From: Metaclostridioides mangenotii
GTDB lineage: Bacteria > Bacillota > Clostridia > Peptostreptococcales > Peptostreptococcaceae
Length of the DNA: 64,000 nucleotides
NCBI RefSeq assembly: GCF_017873185.1
Contig: NZ_JAGGJX010000002.1
Span: 434,001 to 498,000 of the forward strand
Direction: 5' to 3'
The position numbers and the translations under genes are program-made. The notes under the pieces were generated by a model. That model was given only the letters and a program-made list of their open reading frames with translations. It was not told the origin of the DNA and did no database searches. Of this stretch, positions 52,789 through 61,527 are shown one piece after another (within the stretch, counting starts at the first letter, position 1; each line of letters begins with the position of its first letter).

Positions 52789-53190
52789 TCTTTTAGTACA
52801 TAATTTAAAAAAATTATTAAAAAATTTTTGCAATATAGAGAATTATATTTCAAAAATAGTATAATATATATATAAAGCAATATATTATATAATGAACAAT
52901 AAATAAATAAAAAAATATAGAATAGATAGTAAAGAAATATGCAGCTAAATGGAATTGATAATCGAATAAACCCTAAATAGCACCGAATTTTTATATATAA
53001 GAGTTAAGGTTGAGTATGGTGGATTTTAATAGTAGAATTACTTTTAAATGATGTTAATGTAGATCTTAAGTTTAGAGATGCGAAACACTTATGAGGAACA
53101 TTCTAATAAAATTATACAATTTGATCTATTTGTGGGTTTATTTGTTTATTATATATCAATAGGAGTGGTTATCCACTCCTATTTATTTTT
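52789..53190 (+). other. Gene-free AT-rich stretch ending in a terminator
   Basis: No credible coding frame is seen in these 400 bases. TATAAT-like boxes occur around 52858-52866. The stretch ends in a 10-bp hairpin, ATAGGAGTGG/CCACTCCTAT (53159-53182), with a T-rich tail. A separate non-coding transcript of about 300 nt is possible, but I recognise no known RNA family. The hairpin could also terminate ptsI. Confidence 0.4.
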
Positions 53191-53222
53191 GTTCAAAATT
53201 CTAATATTAAAAATATAAAAAC

Positions 53223-53296
53223 TTATCAACAATTACTCACAAATTAATAGTGTTTACCCACAACTTATGCACAGGTTATCCATAATTTGTGGATTT
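53223..53296 (+). promoter_or_regulatory. Cluster of DnaA-box-like sequences
   Basis: Within 74 bp there are TTATCAACA (53223), TTACTCACA (53233), TTACCCACA (53254), TTATGCACA (53265), TTATCCATA (53276) and an inverted TGTGGATTT (53288). TTATCCACT lies nearby in the terminator loop (53169). TTATGCACA fits TTATNCACA exactly and the others differ from TTATCCACA by one or two bases. No replication initiation gene is adjacent. Confidence 0.6.
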
Positions 53297-53339
53297 TAGT
53301 GAAAATTGAAGGAAATGTAAAGATTTAGTTAGAATTAAA

Positions 53340-53368
53340 TAGACAAAAGGGCTATTTTTTTTTATAAT
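53340..53368 (+). promoter_or_regulatory. Promoter of agrBD
   Basis: TAGACA (53340-53345) and TATAAT (53363-53368) are 17 nt apart, leaving a leader of about 180 nt. The leader contains an AAATGAAGG/CCTTCATTT hairpin just before the agrB ribosome site. The -35 has the same AATAGACA form as the two candidate sRNA promoters. Confidence 0.6.
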
Positions 53369-53555
53369 GAAAGATAAGACAAAGAATAGAAAACTTTGAT
53401 TCAATTGAAAGCACAGGTGGAGAGCATATTTACTACTTTAGGTTAAAAATTTGACCAGTTATGCAATTTTAATGCCCAGTTTCACATAAGGTGTTGAAAA
53501 AAATAAAATGAAGGGTTATCCTTCATTTAATAGATATTTGAAAGGGTGGTCTTAA

Positions 53556-54140
53556 ATGTTTAAATTAAGTGCAGATAGGATAACATCAGTTCTCGTCACG
53601 AATGAACTTATTGAAGAGAAAGAGTTCAGGGTATATTCGTACGGATTTGAGTTAATAATAGCTTTTGCAGCAAATGCATTAACTGTACTTTTGATAGGCT
53701 TAATTTTCGGAAAATTTGTACATACTTTGTTGTTCTTATTGACATACTGTCCGATACGACAGTACGCAGGAGGTTTTCATGCAAAAAATTATTCAAGATG
53801 CCTGCTAACTTTTGCAACTATTTATTTAGTTACAATATTAACCATAAATTATATAGATTTAGAAGTATATCAGATTCCAATAATGATTGGACTAGCAGTA
53901 AGCTTAATAGGAATTTGTATACTATCACCGGTAGAACACAGAAATAACCCACTTAGCGATGCAGAAAGAATTCATCATAAGAAAGTTGCAGCAAGATTGT
54001 CATTAATAATATTCACAGTAAATGTAGCTAGTATAAGTTTCGGTATATTGACAAATTACTTTATTTTTAGTGCATTTGCGCTTTACTGGATTTTTATAAT
54101 GCAAGTACTAGCTATTGTTACTAGCAGAAGAACTAGTTGA
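53556..54140 (+). CDS. agrB: AgrB-family peptide-processing endopeptidase
   Basis: This 194-residue membrane protein has about five segments. The catalytic pair is visible as His75 and Cys82 in RQYAGGFHAKNYSRCLL, with the usual spacing of seven. AgrB removes the C-terminal tail of AgrD and closes the thiolactone ring of the signal peptide. AAAGGGTGG precedes the ATG. The agrD gene follows after 27 nt. No agrC/agrA sensor pair is in the window, so the arrangement equals the agr1 (agrB1D1) type of C. difficile. The response system must be encoded elsewhere or be absent. Confidence 0.93.
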   Translation: MFKLSADRITSVLVTNELIEEKEFRVYSYGFELIIAFAANALTVLLIGLIFGKFVHTLLFLLTYCPIRQYAGGFHAKNYSRCLLTFATIYLVTILTINYIDLEVYQIPIMIGLAVSLIGICILSPVEHRNNPLSDAERIHHKKVAARLSLIIFTVNVASISFGILTNYFIFSAFALYWIFIMQVLAIVTSRRTS

Positions 54141-54167
54141 TAAAATAATTTTATGGGGGAGATTTGA

Positions 54168-54311
54168 TTGTTAGAAATATTTAAGATAAAAGCATTAAAA
54201 TGCTGTAGTGTATTAGCATTGTTCACAGCGGTTTTATCAACAAATACTACTTGCTCTTGGATCATGTATCATCCAGAGCCTTTAACGAATCAAAGGGATA
54301 AAGTTAATTAA
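54168..54311 (+). CDS. agrD: AgrD-like autoinducing peptide precursor
   Basis: A 47-residue frame starts at TTG behind GGGGGAG. It begins with an amphipathic helix (LEIFKIKALKCCSVLALFTA), as in AgrD leaders. Next is STNTTCSWIM, with Cys29 as the ring residue. An acidic/Pro tail of the type removed by AgrB follows (YHPEPLTNQRDKVN). By analogy with other clostridial peptides, a five-residue thiolactone C-S-W-I-M with a short N-terminal tail is the likely signal. The ring end and tail length are inferred. It is too short for routine gene calling and uses a non-ATG start, so it is easily missed. Confidence 0.88.
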   Translation: MLEIFKIKALKCCSVLALFTAVLSTNTTCSWIMYHPEPLTNQRDKVN

Positions 54312-54433
54312 TATTAATTATAGATAGATTTAATTTTTTTTTGGAATATTTTTTTCATTAATAGGGTTGACATAGAGATGCCTTTTTAATGCTACATGGG
54401 GGAAGTAATGTGTTAATTACATAATAGATATAT

Positions 54434-54471
54434 AAATAAAGTCATGGGCATTTGTCCATGGCTTTATTTTT
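54434..54471 (+). terminator. Terminator after agrBD
   Basis: Arms of 14 nt (54434-54447 and 54456-54469), with one G-T pair, enclose an 8-nt loop and run into a T stretch. The 122 bases between agrD and this hairpin hold no credible gene. Confidence 0.85.
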
Positions 54472-54559
54472 GTAATTTAAACAGACAATATGATATAATT
54501 AGTTGAAATGTATATAAAAATAATTTAGATTTGTGACGCAACTTGGGAGGTAAGATTTA

Positions 54560-55930
54560 ATGATACATAAGTTTTCAATGAATGGATATAATATTGCGCT
54601 AGACGTGAACGGTGGTTCTGTGCATATTTTAGATGATTTATCATATAAGATGTTAGATTTTTATGAAGATAAAACAATAGAACAAATAATAGCTCTTATG
54701 AAGGATGAATTTGACGAAAAATCGATAAATGAATCATATAATGAAATTACAAACTTAAAAGATGAAGGGCTTCTTTATTCTGAAGATACATATGAAAATC
54801 ATCCTAGTTTTGTAAACAGAGAATCAGTAGTTAAGGCACTCTGTTTAAACGTAGCTCATGATTGCAACCTAAAATGCAAATACTGTTTTGCAGCACAAGG
54901 TGATTTCGGTGGAGACAAAGAGCTTATGAGCTTTGAAGTAGGAAAAGCCGCTATAGACTATTTGATTGAAAACTCAAGAAACCGAAGAAATCTTGAAATC
55001 GACTTCTTTGGTGGAGAGCCACTTATGAACTTCGACGTTGTAAAACAACTTGTTGAGTACGGAAGAAGTATTGAAAAAGGACATAATAAAAATATAAGAT
55101 TTACAATAACTACAAACGGTGTTTTATTAAATGACGAAATAATTGAATATATTAATGAAAATATGCACAATGTAGTTTTAAGTTTAGATGGTAGAAAAGA
55201 TATAAATGATAGTATGAGACCGACATTAAATGACAGAGGAAGCTATGATATTATCATGCCTAAATTTAAAAAACTTGTCGAGAATAGACCTAAGGACAAA
55301 TACTACTATATAAGAGGGACATTTACAAGAGATAATTTAGATTTTTCAAAAGACATTATTCACTTTGCAAATGAAGGATTTAAACTTACATCTGTTGAAC
55401 CTGTAGTCGGAGATACAAGCAACCCTTATGCTCTTAGAGAAGAGGATCTTCCAAAAATATTTGAAGAGTACGAAAAATTTGCAGATGAATATGCAGATAG
55501 ACAGTTAAACGGAGAAGGATTTAAGTTTTTCCACTATATGATCGACTTAAATCAAGGTCCATGTGTTATTAAAAGGATAACTGGATGTGGGGCAGGAAAT
55601 GAGTATCTTTCAGTAACTCCATCAGGTGATATATATCCATGCCATCAATTTGTAGGTAATGAAGAGTTCAAGATGGCGAATATATTCGATGAAAAAATAG
55701 AAATGCCTGAAGAATTAAAACAGTCATTTAGAGAAGCTCATGTATATAGCAAAGAAGAGTGTAAAAAATGTTGGAATAAGTTCTACTGTTCAGGTGGTTG
55801 CCACGCCAATGCAATTAATTTCAACAAGGATATAACTGTTCCTTACGATCTTGGTTGTGAAATGCAGAGAAAACGTACAGAGTGTGCAATTATGATTCAG
55901 GCAAAACTTATGACAGAAGTAGAAAAGTAA
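54560..55930 (+). CDS. scfB: Radical SAM SCIFF peptide maturase
   Basis: This 456-residue enzyme is of the thioether-forming (sactipeptide/ranthipeptide) radical SAM class. The first 90 residues resemble the RiPP recognition region (MIHKFSMNGYNIALDVNGGS). The radical SAM cluster is CNLKCKYCF, followed by the SAM-binding FFGGEPLMNFD. The C-terminal SPASM region provides auxiliary clusters (GCGAGNEYLSVTPSGDIYPC, CKKCWNKFYCSGGC). It matches the highly conserved SCIFF maturase of Clostridia (CteB/ScfB). Normally the small Cys-rich scfA gene lies directly upstream. I do not find one between agrD and this gene. Confidence 0.93.
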   Translation: MIHKFSMNGYNIALDVNGGSVHILDDLSYKMLDFYEDKTIEQIIALMKDEFDEKSINESYNEITNLKDEGLLYSEDTYENHPSFVNRESVVKALCLNVAHDCNLKCKYCFAAQGDFGGDKELMSFEVGKAAIDYLIENSRNRRNLEIDFFGGEPLMNFDVVKQLVEYGRSIEKGHNKNIRFTITTNGVLLNDEIIEYINENMHNVVLSLDGRKDINDSMRPTLNDRGSYDIIMPKFKKLVENRPKDKYYYIRGTFTRDNLDFSKDIIHFANEGFKLTSVEPVVGDTSNPYALREEDLPKIFEEYEKFADEYADRQLNGEGFKFFHYMIDLNQGPCVIKRITGCGAGNEYLSVTPSGDIYPCHQFVGNEEFKMANIFDEKIEMPEELKQSFREAHVYSKEECKKCWNKFYCSGGCHANAINFNKDITVPYDLGCEMQRKRTECAIMIQAKLMTEVEK

Positions 55931-55949
55931 TCTTTTTAGGAGGCTGTAT

Positions 55950-56447
55950 ATGGTAATTAGAGATTTTAAGGGAATAAATCCAGAGATAGGAGAAAATGTA
56001 TTTATTTCAGAAACTGCGTCTATAATTGGCGATGTTAAAATTGGAAAAAACTGTAGTATTTGGTACAATTCTGTCTTAAGAGGAGACGGTGAAGCTATAG
56101 TTATAGGAGATAATTCCAATATACAAGATGGAGTCGTTTTACACGGAGATTATATAACTAAAATAGGAAACAATGTAACTGTAGGTCATAAAGCTTTGGT
56201 TCATGGTGCTACAGTTGGTGATAATACACTTATAGGAATGGGAGCAATAGTATTAGATAATGCTGTAATAGGTGCAAACTCTATAGTAGCTGCTGGAAGT
56301 GTAGTTACATCTGGAAAGACGTTCCCAGATGGCGTACTTCTTATGGGAATTCCAGCTAAAGTAGTCAGAGAACTTACTAAAGAAGATATAGAAGGAAATA
56401 AAAGTTCTGCAAAGTGGTATGTAGATACAGCAAATGGATATAAATAG
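55950..56447 (+). CDS. Gamma-carbonic-anhydrase-like hexapeptide protein
   Basis: This 165-residue left-handed beta-helix protein is built from hexapeptide turns (IGDVKIGKNCSIWYNSVLRG, IGDNSNIQDGVVLHG). It has the three His positions of the YrdA/gamma-carbonic anhydrase group: His in VVLHGD, His in VTVGHKALVH and the second His there. A C-terminal helix closes the trimer. Metal binding is likely; catalytic activity in this bacterial subgroup is often weak or unknown. It starts 19 nt after the maturase gene behind AGGAGG, so the genes are probably co-transcribed. Confidence 0.9.
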   Translation: MVIRDFKGINPEIGENVFISETASIIGDVKIGKNCSIWYNSVLRGDGEAIVIGDNSNIQDGVVLHGDYITKIGNNVTVGHKALVHGATVGDNTLIGMGAIVLDNAVIGANSIVAAGSVVTSGKTFPDGVLLMGIPAKVVRELTKEDIEGNKSSAKWYVDTANGYK

Positions 56448-56468
56448 ATTCATACGAATTTAAATTTT

Positions 56469-56497
56469 GAAGGGGGCAATATATTATTGTCTCCTTC
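56469..56497 (+). terminator. Weak hairpin before the UbiB-like gene
   Basis: GAAGGGGGCAAT/ATTGTCTCCTTC arms (12 bp with two G-T pairs) have no full T run. It may attenuate rather than stop transcription. Confidence 0.5.
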
Positions 56498-56540
56498 TTA
56501 GGATAGAAATTGAGTCTTGTCTATTAGAGGAGGAAGTAAT

Positions 56541-58202
56541 TTGAGAATTAGTTATAGGCATTTAAAACGTTATAAAGAGATTGCACATGTTTTAATAAAA
56601 TATGGATTTAGTTTCATAGTAGAAAAACTAAATATTGAAGGCATAGCCTATAAAATACCGATCTTTGACACATCAGAAAATATAAAAAATATGACTACAG
56701 GTGAGAGGTTGACATTCGCTCTTGAAGAGCTTGGACCAACTTATGTAAAGATAGGTCAAATACTTAGTACTAGAAAAGATCTAATCGATCAAGATATTAT
56801 AGACGAGCTTTCAAAACTTAGAGATAATACTGGAAAATTTCCTACCGAAAAAGCCTTAGCGATTTTTGAAGGGGAGATCGGCCAAGGGATAAAAGAAGTA
56901 TTTTCTTATTTTAATGAGGATCCAATTGCGGCTGCTTCAATAGGCCAAGTGTACGAGGCTACTCTTAAAACCGGAGAAGAGGTAATAGTCAAAGTTCAAA
57001 GACCGAATATAGAAAGCACAATAAAATCTGATCTCGAGATCCTTAAAACTATAGCAGTTTCGCTGAATGATTTAAAAAAAGATTATAAAGTCGACTTAGT
57101 AGAGATAATAGAGGAATTTGAGACACAGCTTTTAAGAGAACTTGACTATACATTTGAAGCGATAAGTGCAACGAAGTTTAGAAAGATGTTTAAAGATAGC
57201 AATGAAGTTTATATACCTGAAGTGTACTTAGAATGGTGCACAAAGAGAATTTTAGTAATGGAAAAAGTCAAAGGAATTAAGCTGAGCGATATAGATAAAA
57301 TAAAAAGTCTTGGATGGGACACCGAGAATATCGCCAACATTGGTGTAAGATCGTTTTTTGTGCAAGTACTATCAGATGGATTTTTCCATGCCGACCCCCA
57401 TCCTGGAAATATATTTGTGGTCGGGAAAAATAAAATATCATATATCGACTTCGGAATGATCGGGATAATAGACAACAAGACTTTAAAAATGCTAAACGAG
57501 GTATCATTAGCAGTAGTCGATAAAAATGTAGATAAGATAATATATCTTCTTTTAGAGATGGATGCTCTATCAGGTGATTCCAATATATCTGGATTTAGGC
57601 AAGATTTACTCTATCTTATTCACTACTACTACGATGTTCCGCTTGAGAAAATAAGTGCCACAGAAATTTTAAATGAGGTTTTTAGATTTTTTAGAAAGTA
57701 CAATGTAGTTCTTCCAAATCAACTTGTGATACTAGCTAAAACAGTAATAACTCTTGAAGGAACAGCTAGACTTCTAAATCCGAATTTCTCTCTTGATTCA
57801 CTTAGCAAAGAATTTTTAAAACACTACTATAAGCACAAGCTGAATATAAAAGATTTAATTTCGGATTCTAGGCAGAATATAGAAGAAATCATGTTAGATA
57901 TAAAGTCTATCCCGAGACAACTAAAATCAATACTTAAAAATGTAGAGAGAAATAATATAAAGCTTAATATTGAAGATGTTAAGATGACAAAGTTGGAAGC
58001 TGTTGTTGTAGAGCTGACTTCCCAAATGTCTTTATCTTTGATTCTAGCTTCAATTATTATCGGTTCATCTTTAATAGTAGCGTCACCGAATATAGAAAAA
58101 AATGTATGGATAAAGTATACAGCACTGTCTGGATTTTTTATTTCGTTTTTAATTGGTTTGTTTTTAGTAATAAGAAGTATAAGATCAAAGTATAAAGATT
58201 AA
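56541..58202 (+). CDS. UbiB/AarF (ABC1) atypical kinase-like membrane protein
   Basis: The protein has 553 residues from the TTG at 56541, which has GAGGAGG at a normal distance. The TTG at 56517 lies before that site. The family KxGQ motif is in YVKIGQILSTR, the Ala-rich loop in AAASIGQVYEA, then VIVKVQRPN (Lys), DPHPGNIF and the metal motif DFGMIG. Two C-terminal membrane segments end the protein. In other bacteria UbiB proteins support isoprenoid-quinone synthesis as ATPases. Anaerobic Clostridia usually lack ubiquinone, so the substrate here is unknown, possibly another prenyl lipid. Confidence 0.9.
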   Translation: MRISYRHLKRYKEIAHVLIKYGFSFIVEKLNIEGIAYKIPIFDTSENIKNMTTGERLTFALEELGPTYVKIGQILSTRKDLIDQDIIDELSKLRDNTGKFPTEKALAIFEGEIGQGIKEVFSYFNEDPIAAASIGQVYEATLKTGEEVIVKVQRPNIESTIKSDLEILKTIAVSLNDLKKDYKVDLVEIIEEFETQLLRELDYTFEAISATKFRKMFKDSNEVYIPEVYLEWCTKRILVMEKVKGIKLSDIDKIKSLGWDTENIANIGVRSFFVQVLSDGFFHADPHPGNIFVVGKNKISYIDFGMIGIIDNKTLKMLNEVSLAVVDKNVDKIIYLLLEMDALSGDSNISGFRQDLLYLIHYYYDVPLEKISATEILNEVFRFFRKYNVVLPNQLVILAKTVITLEGTARLLNPNFSLDSLSKEFLKHYYKHKLNIKDLISDSRQNIEEIMLDIKSIPRQLKSILKNVERNNIKLNIEDVKMTKLEAVVVELTSQMSLSLILASIIIGSSLIVASPNIEKNVWIKYTALSGFFISFLIGLFLVIRSIRSKYKD

Positions 58203-58293
58203 AGCAAAACATTAAGGAGAAAAGACATTTTAAGATAGTAAAAAGTATAAAGTTAAGTTTTTTAAAGAGTAAGAGTTAAAGGGGGAATTGTTT

Positions 58294-60768
58294 TTGAAAA
58301 AGTGGACACTAAAACACACTGGAAAAATAAAAGAAGATGAACTTGCTAAAAATCTAGGGATTTCCCTGGAAATAAGTCAGATTTTGAAAAATAGAGGAAT
58401 AGAAACAGAAGATGAAGCAGAAATTTTTATAAACCCTTCGCTAAAGTATTTAAGAGATCCGTTTTTAATGAAGGATATGAAAAAATCCGTCGATAGAATA
58501 GAGAAAGCAATAGCAAATAACGAAAAAATTTGGATATACGGAGACTATGATGTCGATGGAGTATCGTCGACATCAGTTCTTTGTCTATACTTTAAGGACA
58601 TTGGATATCCTGTGAGTTACTATATTCCAAATAGGCTTGAGGAAGGCTACGGCATAAATGAAGACGCAATCAGACTTATAAAAGATAGAGGTTGTGACCT
58701 TATAATAAGCGTTGATTGTGGTATAACATCTACAAAAGAAGTAGATGTAGCCAATGATCTTGGAATAGACGTTATAATAACAGATCACCATGAGTGTCAA
58801 GATGAAATCCCAAATGCCTTTGCAGTAGTAAATCCAAAACAGGAAGATTGCAACTATCCATTTGATATGCTTTGTGGATGTGGCATTGCATTTAAATTAA
58901 TACAAGCTTTGACACCGGCAGAAGAATTTGAGACAAAAATGTACAATTACCTAGAAATTGTTACACTTGCTACAATATGTGATATTGTTCCTCTTAAAGA
59001 CGAAAACAGAATAATTGTAAAAAACGGTTTAAAACTAATGAGAAAAGGCAAAAATATGGGATTAAGAGAGCTTCTAAACGTTTGCGGAGTAGAAGGTGCA
59101 AAGATAGGTTCAGCACACATAGGATTCGCCGTAGGACCCCGAATAAACGCTGCAGGACGTCTAGGGTTTTCTTATCTAGGTGTAGAGCTCTTCACAACAG
59201 ATTCTCAAAAGGAAGCAGAAGAAGTAGCGAATCTGCTAGAAGATAAAAATGAAGAACGTAAGGCTATTGAAGCTGATATGTACAGAAAAGCCGAAGAGAT
59301 AATGAGTTTGGATAAAAGGTATGAAGTTGACAAAGTTCTAGTAATCGCTAGTGAAGGATGGCAACATGGTGTTATAGGAATAGTAGCATCAAAGCTTACC
59401 GAAAAGTATTACAAGCCGACAGTTTTACTAAACATAGAAGATGGCGAGGCTACGGGATCTGCGAGATCTATTAAGGGATTTAGTATATTTGAAGCTCTTA
59501 TGAGATGCTCTGACCTTATGACGAAGTTTGGAGGGCATGAGCAGGCTGCGGGGCTTACTCTACCAGTAGAGAACATAGATAAACTTAGAGATGAAATCAA
59601 TAAATTTGCAGACTACAGCTTGACTGAAGAAGATATGGTTGAAAATGTGAGTGTAGAGTACGAATTAGATGAAAAATCTGTAAGTCTGGATCTGGTAGAA
59701 GAACTACATAACTTAGAACCATTCGGCATGAGCAATCCAACTCCTAGATTTATTATGAGAAACTGTGAATTAAAAGATATAATCGTTATGGGTAAAACCA
59801 GACAGCATTTGAAGTTGAGGGTAGAGAAAAAGAGTGAGTACAATGCAGTTGGAGTTTATGAGTATGAATGCGTAGGATTTAATATGGCGTACTTAGCTGA
59901 AAACTACGAAGTAGGAGATAGAATAGATGTTTTATTTCAGCTAGATCAAAATACTTATATGGGAAACACTAAAATACAATTCTTAATAAAAGACGTTAGA
60001 ATGTATCGTCCTAAAAATATAAATAACGACAAAGATAGCATAAGTCTAATGAATAAAATAATTCCAAATGATATATCCGAACTTTACTGTTTAATCGACG
60101 AAGAAGGTCCCGGTACCGATTTAGTAAATGGAGATGTTGTTTTAGACATTTTTGAGTACTTGCAACCTAACACGCTAGTAATTACAAACTCAGTAAATGG
60201 ATTTAATTCAGCCGTTTCCGATATATCGTTAATAGATGGAGAATTTGATGTAAATTACAATATTATAGACAGTTCTAAAGATAATGCTAATATACAACTT
60301 ATATTCGCTCCTAATATTGATAAAATAGACTTAAAAAGATATAATAATATTATTCTTTATGATTATTTATTCACTTTAGGCGAATACAATCATATTTATA
60401 AAAATAAAGGCGAAAAAAGTAAAATAGTTAATAATTATAATGAAACTAGCTTATTGTATATTCAAAATATAGTTGATAACATAATTCCAAATAGGGACGA
60501 TTTTTTATCAGTCTATAAAAATGTTATGATAAATAAAGAAGTAAAACTTGATACAGTTGACATTAAAAAGATCTTTGGTGTATCGCCACTGAAATTTTTT
60601 ACAGCATCAAATGTATTTAAAGAACTTAAACTTCTCGATTATAGCTGTGAAAAAGATAGTATATTTATAAGTATGCTGCCAAAGCCAGACAGCAAAATGG
60701 ATTTAAACAGTAGCCTTATTTTAAAAAATTTGAATGAATTAATTAGTAAATTCAAAAGCAGCTATTAG
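58294..60768 (+). CDS. recJ: Single-strand DNA-specific exonuclease RecJ
   Basis: The protein has 824 residues from the TTG at 58294. The ribosome site GGGGGAA is too near the in-frame TTG at 58288. DHH-family motifs: [12 protein letters not shown] (about 84), VDCGIT, TDHHEC (about 160) and the DHHA1 site FGGHEQAAG (about 411). An OB-fold part follows, then about 250 further residues typical of Firmicute RecJ. It degrades single-stranded DNA 5' to 3' in recombination and mismatch repair and needs Mn or Mg. The order recJ-apt-relA-dtd is common in Firmicutes. Confidence 0.93.
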   Translation: MKKWTLKHTGKIKEDELAKNLGISLEISQILKNRGIETEDEAEIFINPSLKYLRDPFLMKDMKKSVDRIEKAIANNEKIWIYGDYDVDGVSSTSVLCLYFKDIGYPVSYYIPNRLEEGYGINEDAIRLIKDRGCDLIISVDCGITSTKEVDVANDLGIDVIITDHHECQDEIPNAFAVVNPKQEDCNYPFDMLCGCGIAFKLIQALTPAEEFETKMYNYLEIVTLATICDIVPLKDENRIIVKNGLKLMRKGKNMGLRELLNVCGVEGAKIGSAHIGFAVGPRINAAGRLGFSYLGVELFTTDSQKEAEEVANLLEDKNEERKAIEADMYRKAEEIMSLDKRYEVDKVLVIASEGWQHGVIGIVASKLTEKYYKPTVLLNIEDGEATGSARSIKGFSIFEALMRCSDLMTKFGGHEQAAGLTLPVENIDKLRDEINKFADYSLTEEDMVENVSVEYELDEKSVSLDLVEELHNLEPFGMSNPTPRFIMRNCELKDIIVMGKTRQHLKLRVEKKSEYNAVGVYEYECVGFNMAYLAENYEVGDRIDVLFQLDQNTYMGNTKIQFLIKDVRMYRPKNINNDKDSISLMNKIIPNDISELYCLIDEEGPGTDLVNGDVVLDIFEYLQPNTLVITNSVNGFNSAVSDISLIDGEFDVNYNIIDSSKDNANIQLIFAPNIDKIDLKRYNNIILYDYLFTLGEYNHIYKNKGEKSKIVNNYNETSLLYIQNIVDNIIPNRDDFLSVYKNVMINKEVKLDTVDIKKIFGVSPLKFFTASNVFKELKLLDYSCEKDSIFISMLPKPDSKMDLNSSLILKNLNELISKFKSSY

Positions 60769-60778
60769 GAGGGTTTGT

Positions 60779-61291
60779 ATGGATTTGAAAAGCAAAATTA
60801 GGGATATTATGGATTTTCCAAAAGAAGGTATAGATTTTAAGGATATAACCACTTTATTAAAAGATGGAGAAGCTTTTAAATATGCAGTAGATACTATGGT
60901 TGAAGATTTAAAATCAAAAGATATAGATGTAGTAGTAGGGCCAGAGGCAAGAGGATTTTTAATGGGAACTCCTGTAGCATATGCTTTAGGAGCAGGATTT
61001 GTACCTATTAGAAAGCCTGGTAAACTACCTGGTGAAACTGAATCGTATGAATACGGACTTGAGTATGGTACAGATACTCTGGAAATACATAAAGATGCCA
61101 TCAACAAAGGGACTAGAGTGGCAATAGTAGACGATTTACTAGCTACAGGAGGGACTATAGAAGCTTCAGCTAAACTTATTGAAAAACTTGGTGGAGAGGT
61201 AGTGTCAATTCAATTTTTAATAGAGCTAGAGTTCTTAAATGCTAGAGAAAAACTTACAAAGTACGATGTTAAATCTCTTATAAAATACTAG
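60779..61291 (+). CDS. apt: Adenine phosphoribosyltransferase
   Basis: This 170-residue enzyme converts adenine and PRPP to AMP in the cytosol. The PRPP-binding loop is [16 protein letters not shown], with [20 protein letters not shown] and [12 protein letters not shown] completing the active site. It begins 10 nt after recJ behind AGGAGGG, so the two are in one transcript. Length and motifs are ordinary for the family. Confidence 0.96.
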   Translation: MDLKSKIRDIMDFPKEGIDFKDITTLLKDGEAFKYAVDTMVEDLKSKDIDVVVGPEARGFLMGTPVAYALGAGFVPIRKPGKLPGETESYEYGLEYGTDTLEIHKDAINKGTRVAIVDDLLATGGTIEASAKLIEKLGGEVVSIQFLIELEFLNAREKLTKYDVKSLIKY

Positions 61292-61320
61292 TTAGCTTAA
61301 GTAAATAGCTTCAATCAAAA

Positions 61321-61396
61321 TTTGTTGAATCATCAGGTTTGCTACACTGCAATTTTTCGGTATTAATATATATAATTTTACCTGACGATTAACAAA
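61321..61396 (+). promoter_or_regulatory. Long imperfect hairpin between apt and relA
   Basis: 61321-61338 and 61380-61396 pair as TTTGTT-AATC-TCAGGT with one bulge and one mismatch, enclosing about 41 nt. There is no proper T run after it. It may be a leader structure of relA or a processed end of apt mRNA. Confidence 0.5.
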
Positions 61397-61527
61397 TTTA
61401 CTAGGGAATTGCTTATATATAAGTTATTAGGGTATTAGGAGAAACAATCTATAAATTAAATATATTTATAGTACAATGTACGATCATATAGATTGACGAA
61501 CAAAATTTTGATTAAACAGGTGGTTAT

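Noticed and set aside
52900-53100. Cyclic-di-GMP or other riboswitch
   Set aside because: Some short stretches looked suggestive, but the conserved core of the known classes is absent.
53221-53300. Chromosomal replication origin
   Set aside because: DnaA boxes are clustered, but dnaA, dnaN or other origin genes are absent and no clear unwinding element with the usual arrangement was identified. Only a box cluster is claimed.
54312-54559. Possible small SCIFF peptide gene upstream of the maturase
   Set aside because: Only frames of a few codons exist (the longest begins MLHGGSN and has 11 codons) and none is Cys-rich.
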